Assembly: GCA_016795285.1 (NCBI GenBank)
Contig: JAEUIC010000005.1
Location: 186,001-250,000 of the forward strand
From: Planctomycetota bacterium
GTDB lineage: Bacteria > Planctomycetota > B15-G4 > SIAN01
Reading direction: 5' to 3'
Length of the DNA: 64,000 nucleotides
Shown: positions 34,585 through 43,005 of the stretch, in pieces
How the letters are laid out: the number at the start of each line of letters is the position of its first letter
Position numbering within the stretch: the first letter of the stretch is position 1
Program-made: the position numbers and the translations under genes
The notes under the pieces: generated by a model
What the model saw: only the letters and a program-made list of their open reading frames with translations
What the model was told of the DNA's origin: nothing
The model's database searches: none

Positions 34585-34880
34585 CCCTGCGTCGAAGCGC
34601 CCGCCGCGGCTCCACGGTGCGGCGCTGCGCCACGTGCGCTCGCCTCGCCCTGCAGTGCCGTCGCCGCCGACGAAGCGCGGCAGAGTAGCGCCTGCCGGCG
34701 AGCCGCCGGTCGGCCGCTCGCCCCGCGCGACCCCGCCGCTCGCGCGCGCCGGCGCCCTCTTCCACTGCCCGTGCGCGGACGGTTTAATCCCCCGCCTTCG
34801 CAGCCGCTTGCGCTTCGGCGCAGGCAACCACCGGTGGCCCAACACCGGCCGGCGCCGCGAATCCACCGCAGATCACGCGT
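34585..34880. other. Intergenic region between proS and tRNA-Ala
   Basis: No gene is supported in this segment. It should hold the promoter for proS (minus strand) and the promoter of the divergent tRNA-Ala gene (plus strand). A GTTTAAT-containing stretch at about 34780 is the only AT-rich patch and may be the -10 region for the tRNA. No T-box or other leader structure could be made out. Confidence 0.35.
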
Positions 34881-34956
34881 GGGGCGTTAGCTCAGCTGGG
34901 AGAGCGTCAGGATGGCATTCTGAAGGTCAAGGGTTCGATCCCCTTACGCTCCACCA
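34881..34956 (+). tRNA. tRNA-Ala (anticodon GGC)
   Basis: A 76-base cloverleaf can be folded by hand. The acceptor stem is GGGGCGT with ACGCTCC, the D stem GCTC/GAGC, the anticodon stem TCAGG/TCTGA, and the T stem AAGGG/CCCTT around TTCGATC. The anticodon GGC is at 34914-34916. The third acceptor pair is G3:U70, the alanine identity element, and the discriminator base is A. The CCA end is encoded in the genome. Confidence 0.97.
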
Positions 34957-35169
34957 CTCGCAGGTCGCAGCTCGTGCGAGCCTCGCTCGCGAATCCGCTC
35001 GGGTAGCGCGCGACGCCGCCGGACCGCCCAACACCGGCCCTCGCCGACCGGCGCTCGCTCACCGTGCATCAACCGGCCGTCCGCGCTCCGTGGCGCGGCC
35101 CAGGCGATCACCGCGTGGCGATCGGAGCGGGGAGCAGCCCAGAGCGTGTCGCGCGCCCGCGCCCCGCGG

Positions 35170-37905
35170 TCAGAGCCCGAGGCGCAGCTCGAGGCCGGGC
35201 GTGCTGGCGAGGCCGCGTGCGGCGCCGGAGTCGAGCAGCAGCGCCTGCACGTAGAAGCGCACGCCGCAGAGCGCCGGGTCGTTCGGCATGTCTTCGCTCA
35301 ACGTCGTGGTACCGGGCGCGATCGACATCGGCAGGATGATCAGCGCTTCGACAAGGATCTCGCCGCCCTTGCGCAACGGCAACGCTGCCGTGTCCTCACC
35401 GATCAGCACGAAGGCGAGCGTCGAGACCGTCGCGCTGCTGCCGAGATCGACGTCGAGCGTCGCACCCAGCAGCGGCGGCGCCTGCGCGACGAGCGTCGGC
35501 ACACCGAGCGTCCCGTCGAAGCCGCTGCCGTAGTTGCGCCAGGTCGCCGTGCAGCCGAGATCGACGCGGAACAGCGTGCCGACGCCGTTCTCTCCGCCCC
35601 ACTCGGTCGCGCCATAGAGGAGCCCGTCCGGCGCCTGGATCAGCGCCGCCTGCGGGCGAGCGCCACGTCCCGCCCCATCGAACTCCGCAAGCACCTCGAA
35701 GTCGCTGCCGTCGATCTCGATCCGGAAGAGCGTGCCCTCTCCGAAACTTCCGCCGAGCGACGCCGTCCCGTAGAGCGCCCCATCGGCGCCCTCGAGAAGG
35801 CCCGCGTTCGGCGCGTAGCCGTCGGGGTTCGCTCCCGAACTGAGGGGAAGGTGCTTCAGCACGACGAACCCGCTGCCGTCCTTGTTCAGGGCGAAGATGG
35901 CGCCGCTGCCGAGCCCATTGGAAGCGGAGGCCGTCCCGTACAGGCGGCCGTCGCTCCCCTCGATCAGCGCATCGCGCGGCGACCATGGCTCAGCGCTCGT
36001 GAAGTCGTGCAGCGAGACGAATCCGCTGCCGTCCGTGGCGATCGCGAAGAGGCCGCCGTTGCTGAAGAGCGGGCCGCCCGTCCGCGTGGAGCCGAAAAGG
36101 CGGCCGTCGCTGCCGAGCAGGAGTCCCGCGTTCGGCTCGCCGCCCACTGTCCTCCAGTCGAACGGGAGCAGCACGACGAATCCGCTGCCGTCCTTGTTCA
36201 CCTTGAACAGGGTGCCCCAGCCGTGCGCACCGGCCTTGCTCGCCGTGCCGTAGAGCGCCCCGTCGCCGCCCTCGACCAGCACGCCGTTGGGCGCCTCGCC
36301 GCTGGCGCCGTCGAACTCCACCAGCACCTCGAACGAGCTGCCGTCCTCCGCGAATCGATAGAGCGTCCCGCCGCCGAACGTCCCGCCGCTCGTGGCCGTG
36401 CCGTAGAGCAGTCCATCCGTCGCGAGGAGCAGCCGCGCATTCGGCGACACGCCTTGCACCGCCGTGAGTTCGAGGAGAGTGGCGGGCGGGGCGCCAGCGA
36501 TGTCGTGGTGGAAGATCACGCCAGCGCTGCCGTTCCCCCCCGCCGCAGTCCCGAGCAGCGATCCATCCGCAAGGAGATGAAGGGCGCCGAGGGGACGCGA
36601 CGAAGGCCGGAAATCGAGCGAACCATCGAACGAGTGCAGCACCTCGAACTGCGAGCCATCGGTCGCCAGCCGGAAGCAGGTCCCGTCGCTGGACGAACCA
36701 CCGCGTTCGGCCGTCCCGTAGAGCAGCCCGTCCGACGCGAGCAGGAGCGCTGACTTCGTGTGCTGCCCGTCCTTCGCCGACGAATCGTCGAACTGGTGAA
36801 CGATCGTGAAGCCGCTGCCATCATCGCCGATCCGATACACGAACCCGTCCCCGAGCAAGGAGAGCGTCGTCGCTCCGTAGAGCGTCCCGTCGGCCGCTTG
36901 GCAGAGGCCGCGCACCGACCAGCGACCGTCGACGAAGAGATCGAAGCTGTGCAGCATCTGGAAGTTGCTGCCGTCGAGATCGACGCGGAACACCGTCCCC
37001 TCGTCGACCGCGCCGCCGTACTCAGTCGCGCCATAGAGCGCGCCGTCGAGCCCTTGCAGCAGCTCGGCCGCCGGCCAAGCTCCATTGGCGCCGTCCCACT
37101 TGTGGACGATCGTGTAGCCCGAGCCGTCGCGCGCGATGGAGTAGACCATCCCCGCGCCGTTGGTGCCGCCGAAGCGGGTGGTGCCGTAGAGCGCGCCGTC
37201 GCTCGCCTCGATCAGGCCCGCGTTCGGGCGCGTGCCGGTCGCGGGCGCCGTGAAGTGATGCAACACCGTGAAGCCGCTGCCGTCGCGCGCCAACGTGTAG
37301 ATCGTGCCGAAGCCTCCGCTGCCACCGCTCTCCGCGGTCCCGTAGAGCGCCCCATCGCTGCCGAGCAGCAGGCGGCACCGCGGCGTGCGCCCCTCCGCAC
37401 CCGTGAAGTCGTGGAGCACGGCGAAGTTGCTGCCGTCCATCGCGAGACAGAAGAGCGAACCGAATCCGAGCGCCCCGCCGCTTTCGGCCGCTCCGTAGAG
37501 GAATCCGTCGCCGCCTTCACACAGCTCGCGCGAGACGTCATTCCCCTCGCTCTGCGTCAATCGATAGAGGACGGCGAAATCGCTGCCATCGCGCGCACTG
37601 CTCCAGATCGCGCTCGTGTAGCCCTGCGCGTCGCCGCCGCCGGTGGTGCCGTAGAGGCGACCATCCGCGGCCTCGATCACTCCGCCGCGCGGGGAGCTCC
37701 CCGAAGGCGGCGAACCGAAGTCGGCGAGCTTCTCGAACTGGACCTGCGCGCTGCCCTCGGGCGCCAGCGGGACGGCGCAGGTGATCGCCATCGCGACCGC
37801 CCATCGGGCGACGTCGCTCCGAGCGAGCGATCGGCCGAGTTGCAGGGGTGCCGTCGCGACGCGCAGCAGGGCAAGCGAGCGAGATGGGATCGAAGGACGG
37901 GCCAT
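35170..37905 (-). CDS. Exported protein with 14 TIGR03803-like repeats
   Basis: 911 residues from the ATG at 37905, which has a strong AGGAGG about 8 bases upstream. A signal-like segment is near residues 30-50 (WAVAMAITCAVPLAPEGSAQ). The body has 14 copies of a motif of about 50 residues, centred on DGALYGTTxxGG followed by GTVFxxxxDGSGFTVLHxF. This is the Gloeo_Verruco repeat, probably a beta-propeller-like surface structure. The last 125 residues (YGSGFDGTLGVPTLVAQ through GLELRLGL) are a domain also found at the ends of the next two exported proteins. It follows the PD40-like gene on the same strand. Confidence 0.88.
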   Translation of the reverse strand: MARPSIPSRSLALLRVATAPLQLGRSLARSDVARWAVAMAITCAVPLAPEGSAQVQFEKLADFGSPPSGSSPRGGVIEAADGRLYGTTGGGDAQGYTSAIWSSARDGSDFAVLYRLTQSEGNDVSRELCEGGDGFLYGAAESGGALGFGSLFCLAMDGSNFAVLHDFTGAEGRTPRCRLLLGSDGALYGTAESGGSGGFGTIYTLARDGSGFTVLHHFTAPATGTRPNAGLIEASDGALYGTTRFGGTNGAGMVYSIARDGSGYTIVHKWDGANGAWPAAELLQGLDGALYGATEYGGAVDEGTVFRVDLDGSNFQMLHSFDLFVDGRWSVRGLCQAADGTLYGATTLSLLGDGFVYRIGDDGSGFTIVHQFDDSSAKDGQHTKSALLLASDGLLYGTAERGGSSSDGTCFRLATDGSQFEVLHSFDGSLDFRPSSRPLGALHLLADGSLLGTAAGGNGSAGVIFHHDIAGAPPATLLELTAVQGVSPNARLLLATDGLLYGTATSGGTFGGGTLYRFAEDGSSFEVLVEFDGASGEAPNGVLVEGGDGALYGTASKAGAHGWGTLFKVNKDGSGFVVLLPFDWRTVGGEPNAGLLLGSDGRLFGSTRTGGPLFSNGGLFAIATDGSGFVSLHDFTSAEPWSPRDALIEGSDGRLYGTASASNGLGSGAIFALNKDGSGFVVLKHLPLSSGANPDGYAPNAGLLEGADGALYGTASLGGSFGEGTLFRIEIDGSDFEVLAEFDGAGRGARPQAALIQAPDGLLYGATEWGGENGVGTLFRVDLGCTATWRNYGSGFDGTLGVPTLVAQAPPLLGATLDVDLGSSATVSTLAFVLIGEDTAALPLRKGGEILVEALIILPMSIAPGTTTLSEDMPNDPALCGVRFYVQALLLDSGAARGLASTPGLELRLGL

Positions 37906-39808
37906 CGAGCGATCCTCCTGGGGTTGCGGTGCCCCAAGAATCGCGCGCTCTTCGCGCTTGGGAAGCCGCGAAATCCGCGCGCGCGCCGGCGACCGTGCGC
38001 GGCAGCGCTTCGCCTCCCTCGGACGCATGGCGCCATCGCCCGATCGTGACTGAAGCGCCCCGCCGCCACGCCCCCGCCGCCACGCCCGCCGCCTCAGTAC
38101 CGATCCGCAGCTCGAGCGCGGCGCTGGTCGCTTGGCCCTGCAGCGCGCCCGGGTCGAGCTGTAGCAACTGCACGCGCACCACCACGCCGCAGAGCGCGCC
38201 GTCGTCGGGCACGTCCTCTGCGAGCGTCGTCACGCCCGGGTCGAGCGGCAGCGCCAGCGCCACGAGCGGCAGCAGCAGCAGCTCGCCGCCCTTCTTGAAC
38301 GGGATGGCCACCGCCGTGTCGCCGAGCAGCACCACGCCGAGCTGCGTCGCGATCGCGGAGCTCTGCAGCTCGACGACACAGGTCGTCCCGAGCTGCGGCA
38401 GCGTCGTCGCGACCACCGTCGGCTCGCCGAGCGCGCCCGGGAATCCGGAGCCGTAGCTCGTCGCGCGCGCCAGGACGCAGCGGTCGCGCACGAACGCATC
38501 CTCGACGCCGTTGCCATCGAGCGGAACGAGGTTCGTCGCGGAGCTATGGAAGGCCACAGAGTTCCCGTCCGCCGAGAGCGCGACCGCTTGGCCGCCGCTG
38601 CCCGGCTCGCCGCTCGCGCCGTCGGCCTCGCTGCCGGCGTCGGAGCGGCTCGCGCGCTCGATCGCGCCGCTGGCGAGATCGCGCACGAAGAGATCGGCGA
38701 CGCCATTCGCGTCACCCACCGCCAGGTCGCTCGCGCGGCTGACGAAGGCGACGTGCGTCGCATCCGCCGCGAGCACCGCGCCGTAGCTCTCGCCGTCGGG
38801 ATCACCGCCCCCCAGGTCGAGGCTCACGCGCTGCGTCGTCCCCGCCAGGCGATCGCGCAGGAAGCAGTCCCGGAACGCGTTGCCGTCGCCCGCCACCAAG
38901 TCGCTCGCGCGACTGGCGAATGCCACGAAGCGTCCGTCACCGGAGAGCGACGCCCCCTCGCTCGCGCCGTCGGCATCGCCGCCGCCGCTGTCGATGCTCG
39001 CCCGCTCGGTGACGCCGGTCGTGCGGTCGTGGACGAAGAGGTCGGCGAGCGCGTTGCCGTCGCCGGCGACGAGGTTGCTGGCCACGCTCTCGAACGCGAC
39101 GAAACGGCCGTCGGCGGAGAGCGCGGGGCGATCGCTCGCGCCGTTGGCCTGCGCGCCGGTCGAGTCGAGGCTGACGCGCCGCGAGAGTCCGCTGGTGCGA
39201 TCGTGGACGAAGACGTCGCGCACGCCATTGGTGTCGCCGCCGATCAGCTGCGAATTGTCGGTGGCGAAGGCGACCAGCGACCCATCGGCCGACAGCGCGG
39301 GCGCGAAGGCGTCGCCGTTCCCTTGCACGCAGTTGCAGACGACGCTGACGCGCGTGGTCGCGCCCGTCGAGCGCACATGGACGAAGATGTCGCTCTTGCC
39401 GTTGCTGTCGCTGGCGACGAGGTTGGTGGCGACGCTTCGGAACGCGACCACGTCGCCGTCCGCCGACAGCGCCGGCGAATCGCACGCTCCATTGGCCTCG
39501 TTGCCGGCGGAGTCGACGCTGACGCGCTCGATCGTGCCGAGGGTGCGATCGACGACGAAGATGTCGGAGAGGTCGTTGCCGTCGCCGACGACCAGTTGGG
39601 TCGCCGAGCTGGCGAACGCGACGATCCGGCCGTCGGCCGAGAGCGCGACGCCGTGGCTCGCGCCGTCGGCCTCGACGCCCGAGGAGGCGACGCTGACGCG
39701 GCTCATCTCCTGCGCCGTGAGCGACGCCGCGCCGCACCCCAGGGCGCCCGCCAGCGTGCCCGCCACGGTGAGCCACCCGCTGCCCCGAATGCCGAGTCGC
39801 TGCGCCAT
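37538..39808 (-). CDS. Exported PD40-like repeat protein with run-on C-terminus
   Basis: The ATG at 39808 has GAGGTGGA upstream. A signal peptide (SGWLTVAGTLAGALGCGAASLTAQ) is followed by seven repeats of about 60 residues of the form ALSADGRFVAFxSxAxNLVxGDxNGxxDLFVxDRxTG. These are WD40-like PD40 blades that would fold as a beta-propeller. A C-terminal domain then runs from YGSGFPGALGEPTVVAT to ALELRIG. Related proteins stop at this point. Here the frame continues for about 185 residues of low-quality sequence that overlaps the start of the next gene by 368 bp. A TGA lies just out of frame at 38094-38096, so the genuine end is probably there. A frameshift or stop loss is suspected. Confidence 0.75.
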   Translation of the reverse strand: MAQRLGIRGSGWLTVAGTLAGALGCGAASLTAQEMSRVSVASSGVEADGASHGVALSADGRIVAFASSATQLVVGDGNDLSDIFVVDRTLGTIERVSVDSAGNEANGACDSPALSADGDVVAFRSVATNLVASDSNGKSDIFVHVRSTGATTRVSVVCNCVQGNGDAFAPALSADGSLVAFATDNSQLIGGDTNGVRDVFVHDRTSGLSRRVSLDSTGAQANGASDRPALSADGRFVAFESVASNLVAGDGNALADLFVHDRTTGVTERASIDSGGGDADGASEGASLSGDGRFVAFASRASDLVAGDGNAFRDCFLRDRLAGTTQRVSLDLGGGDPDGESYGAVLAADATHVAFVSRASDLAVGDANGVADLFVRDLASGAIERASRSDAGSEADGASGEPGSGGQAVALSADGNSVAFHSSATNLVPLDGNGVEDAFVRDRCVLARATSYGSGFPGALGEPTVVATTLPQLGTTCVVELQSSAIATQLGVVLLGDTAVAIPFKKGGELLLLPLVALALPLDPGVTTLAEDVPDDGALCGVVVRVQLLQLDPGALQGQATSAALELRIGTEAAGVAAGAWRRGASVTIGRWRHASEGGEALPRTVAGARADFAASQARRARDSWGTATPGGSLDGPSFDPISLACPAARRDGTPATRPIARSERRRPMGGRDGDHLRRPAGARGQRAGPVREARRLRFAAFGELPARRSDRGRGWSPLRHHRRRRRAGLHERDLEQCARWQRFRRPLSIDAERGE

Positions 39809-40226
39809 CGTCCGCTCCACCTCGCGCCCCACCGCGCGCCCCGTTGCCCGCTTCCACCGCGGTCACCTGCACCACCGGAAGCAATCGCACGGCCACGCTG
39901 CGCGCGCGCCGCAACCGCCGCGGGCGCCCTAACCGTCGACCGCCCGCCGGGCAATGCGACCCCACGGCGAGGAGCCTCGCCCGGACCGCCCCGCCACCAC
40001 GCCCGAGCCACCGCGCCGCTTCGCCGCCCGCCGCCGGCAGCCCGCCGCTCCCCCTTCCGGCTGCGCGCCGGCCGAGTCGAGGCGCGAGCCGGTGCGCAGA
40101 TCCGGCGAGGGTCGTGTTACGAAGCGGCCCTGGAGTCGCCTCGACCGCGGCAACCGAACACCAACCGGGGTACCTTTCGAGCGCGGCACTTCGACGCGCT
40201 CTCGCCCCCTGCAACCGGAATGCCCC
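39809..40226. other. Divergent intergenic region with a small hairpin
   Basis: This 418-bp region separates two divergent exported-protein genes and must contain both promoters. No gene is supported. GGCGAGG at 39966-39972 and CCTCGCC at 39975-39981 form a perfect 7-bp inverted repeat. A clear -35/-10 pair could not be identified on either strand. GTGTTACGA at about 40114 is the only AT-richer candidate for a plus-strand -10 element. Confidence 0.35.
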
Positions 40227-42737
40227 ATGCAGACGTTCCTGTACATCGTCGCCTCGTTGTTCCTCGGCGCCCCCGTCCTGGCGCAGTCGGCTTCGATGGC
40301 GAGGGCATCGGCCGCTCCTTCCGACGCAGTCCCTGACGGCCTCAGCGACGGTGACTGGTCGTCCATTCGCGCTGCGTACGAGGCGGGTCGCCATCGCGTC
40401 ATCGCCGCGGAGGACGGGCTCGAGGCGCGCAACCCCGGCCAGCAATGGACCACGCGCTTCGATGGCCGTGGCTTCTGCACGACGCCCGACGCGAGCGGCT
40501 GGACGTTCGGCCTCGAGCTCGTGCGCTACGGATGGGGCGATGCCGAGGGCGCCGTCGAGAAGGCGCGTGCCGTGTCCGCCGATGGCGGCCGCGTTGCATA
40601 CGAGTGGGACGATCGACTCACCGAGTGGTACGTGAACGATTCACGCGGCCTCGAGCATGGCTACACGGTGGGCGCTCGGCCGGCGGCGGCAAGCGGCCCG
40701 CTGACGCTCACGCTCGCAGTCCGGGGGAAGCTCGTGGCCGAGATCGCGGCGGGCGGTCGTGACGTTCGCTTCGTCGACGCGACGGGCGCCCTCGTGCTCA
40801 GCTACGCCGGACTGACGGTCTTCGACGCCGACGGTCGCGCGCTGGTCGCAGGCTTCGAGACGCTCGACGGCAGGTTGAAGCTGACCGTCGAGGACCTCGG
40901 CGCCCGCTATCCGCTGACCATCGACCCAGTCGTGCAGCAGGCGTACCTGAAGGCCTCGAACACCGACCCCCTCGACCTCTTCGGCGAAGCGATCGCGGTC
41001 TCCGGCGACACGGTCGTCGTGGGGGCTCCATGGGAAGACAGCAACGCCACCGGCGTGAACGGCAACCAGAGCGACAACAGCAGGTTCGACAGCGGTGCGG
41101 CCTACGTCTTCGTGCGCAGCGGGACGAGCTGGAGCCAGCAGGCGTACCTGAAGGCCTCGGACACTTCCGCTGCCGACTACTTCGGCGGGTCGGTCGCGAT
41201 CTCCGGCGACACGCTGGTCGTGGGGGCCGCCGGCGAAGACAGCAACGCCACGGGCGTGGACGGCAACCAGAACGACTACAGCAAGTACGACTCCGGCGCG
41301 GCCTACGTCTTCGTGCGCAGCGGAACGAGCTGGAGCCAGCAGGCGTACCTGAAGGCCTCGAACACCGGCGTAGGCGACCATTTCGGCGACAAGGTCGCGG
41401 TCTCCGGCGACACGGTCGTCGTGGGGGCGCATGCGGAAAGCAGCAATGCCACCGGCGTGAACGGAAACCAGAGCGACGACAGCATGCCCGCCTCCGGTGC
41501 GACTTACGTCTTCGTGCGCAGCGGGACGAGCTGGAGCCAACAGGCGTACCTGAAGGCCTCGAACACCGACGCCGTCGACCTCTTCGGCTCCGCGGTCGCG
41601 GTCTCCGGTGACACGATCGTCGTCGGGGCTTGGTTGGAAGCCAGCAACGCCACCGGCGTGAACGGCAACCAGAGCGACAACAGCATGTCCTACTCCGGCG
41701 CGGCGTACGTCTTCGTGCGCAGCGGGACGAGCTGGAGCCAACAGGCGTACCTGAAGGCTTCGAACACCAACGGTGATGACTACTTCGGCGTGGCGGTCGC
41801 GGTCTCCGGCGACACGGTGGTCGTGGGGGCGACCGGCGAAGACAGCAATGCCGTCGGCGTGAACGGCAACCAGAACGACAACAGCATGGCGAGCTCCGGC
41901 GCGGCCTACGTCTTCGTGCGCAGCGGGACGAGTTGGAGCCAGCAGGCGTACCTGAAAGCCTCGAACACCGACGCGAGCGACAATTTCGGCGGGGTCGCGG
42001 TCTCCGGCGACACGATCGTCGTGGGGGCTCCGTGGGAGGACAGCAACGCCACTGGCGTGAACGGCAACCAGAGCGACAACAGCAGGTCCAACTCCGGTGC
42101 GGCCTACGTCTTCGTGCGCAACGGGACGAGCTGGAGCCAGCAGGCGTATCTGAAGGCCTCGAATGGCGGCGCCGGCGATCTCTTCGGCAGCGTCGCGCTC
42201 TCCGGCGGCACGGTGGTCGTGGCGGCTGACGCGGAAGACAGCACTGCCACCGGCGTCAACGGCAACCAACGCAGCAACGGCAAGAGGGACTCCGGCGCGG
42301 CCTACGTCTTCGAACTCGACGAAGCCGGCGGTCGAGGGATGGGCAGCTTCGCGACCTACGGCACCGGAACACCCGGCACGGGTGGCTTGGTGCCGAGCAT
42401 CGAGCTCGTCGGCTCGCCGAATATCGGCGCCGACATCTGGCTCGTGATCCGCGACGGCCTTGGCGGCGCGCCCGCAATCGTGCTGATCGGGCCGGGTCGC
42501 GACAACGTCTCGTACGCCGGAGGCGCGCTCCTCGTGGCGGTCTCGGCCATCCTCACGCCGACTCTTGGTGGCCCGCCCGGCGTGGCGGGTGCCGGCACCC
42601 TCCGTATCACCGATGCCATCCCCGACGACCCGGCGCTGAGCGGCGTCTTCGTCGACTTCCAAGTGCTCGTCACCGATGCCGCAGCGGTCCAAGGCGTGGC
42701 GCTCAGCAACGGAGCCGAACTCAAGATTGGCGGCTGA
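40227..42737 (+). CDS. Exported FG-GAP-like repeat protein
   Basis: 836 residues. MQTFLYIVASLFLGAPVLAQ is a clear signal peptide, which fixes the ATG at 40227. The N-terminal domain (about 25-235) is beta-rich. Residues 237-700 are seven near-identical 67-residue repeats: QQAYLKASN, FG, VAVSGDTVVVGA, EDSNATGVNGNQSDNS and SGAAYVFVRSGTSWS. They match the integrin-like FG-GAP pattern and probably form a seven-bladed propeller. The last 120 residues (YGTGTPGTGGLVPSIELVG to AELKIGG) are the domain shared with the two preceding exported proteins. Visibly lower GC than flanking genes suggests a different history. Confidence 0.87.
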   Translation: MQTFLYIVASLFLGAPVLAQSASMARASAAPSDAVPDGLSDGDWSSIRAAYEAGRHRVIAAEDGLEARNPGQQWTTRFDGRGFCTTPDASGWTFGLELVRYGWGDAEGAVEKARAVSADGGRVAYEWDDRLTEWYVNDSRGLEHGYTVGARPAAASGPLTLTLAVRGKLVAEIAAGGRDVRFVDATGALVLSYAGLTVFDADGRALVAGFETLDGRLKLTVEDLGARYPLTIDPVVQQAYLKASNTDPLDLFGEAIAVSGDTVVVGAPWEDSNATGVNGNQSDNSRFDSGAAYVFVRSGTSWSQQAYLKASDTSAADYFGGSVAISGDTLVVGAAGEDSNATGVDGNQNDYSKYDSGAAYVFVRSGTSWSQQAYLKASNTGVGDHFGDKVAVSGDTVVVGAHAESSNATGVNGNQSDDSMPASGATYVFVRSGTSWSQQAYLKASNTDAVDLFGSAVAVSGDTIVVGAWLEASNATGVNGNQSDNSMSYSGAAYVFVRSGTSWSQQAYLKASNTNGDDYFGVAVAVSGDTVVVGATGEDSNAVGVNGNQNDNSMASSGAAYVFVRSGTSWSQQAYLKASNTDASDNFGGVAVSGDTIVVGAPWEDSNATGVNGNQSDNSRSNSGAAYVFVRNGTSWSQQAYLKASNGGAGDLFGSVALSGGTVVVAADAEDSTATGVNGNQRSNGKRDSGAAYVFELDEAGGRGMGSFATYGTGTPGTGGLVPSIELVGSPNIGADIWLVIRDGLGGAPAIVLIGPGRDNVSYAGGALLVAVSAILTPTLGGPPGVAGAGTLRITDAIPDDPALSGVFVDFQVLVTDAAAVQGVALSNGAELKIGG
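40935..42319 (+). repeat. Seven tandem 201-bp coding repeats
   Basis: Units begin at 40935, 41136, 41337, 41538, 41739, 41940 and 42138, each at the CAGCAGGCGTACCTG-like sequence. Five intervals are exactly 201 bp (67 codons). The sixth unit is 198 bp because one codon is missing where VAVAVSG becomes GGVAVSG. The last unit is shortened where the C-terminal domain begins. Long identical blocks at the unit boundaries indicate recent expansion or ongoing homogenisation. Confidence 0.93.
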
Positions 42738-43005
42738 ACGCTGACCGCCTGCTGTCGCGACCGGCGCTGGCGAGCGCGCCCCGATTCGCGTCGTCGACCG
42801 GAGGGCGGCTCGGGCAAACGACCCCACGCTCGGGCAGCCGCTCCCGATCGAGCGTGTGCGTAGCGGCCTCGGCCGCTCCGCCGGCCGCTCTCGCCACCGC
42901 TCCCATCCCGGGTGATCGGGGCGCGGCGTCCGCGTTCGGCACCGTCCACTCCATCGGCGCGCGAATCGCCTCACGGGCGCCACCGATCGGCCCCCGGAGC
43001 CCGCG

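Noticed and set aside
40935..42319. Possible CRISPR-like repeat array
   Set aside because: The repeats are 201 bp, contiguous, in frame and encode protein blades; there are no unique spacers.
34881..42737. tRNA-Ala as attachment site of a genomic island with the exported-protein genes
   Set aside because: No integrase gene and no duplicated tRNA 3' end was seen. The genes on both sides have similar codon use apart from the FG-GAP gene.
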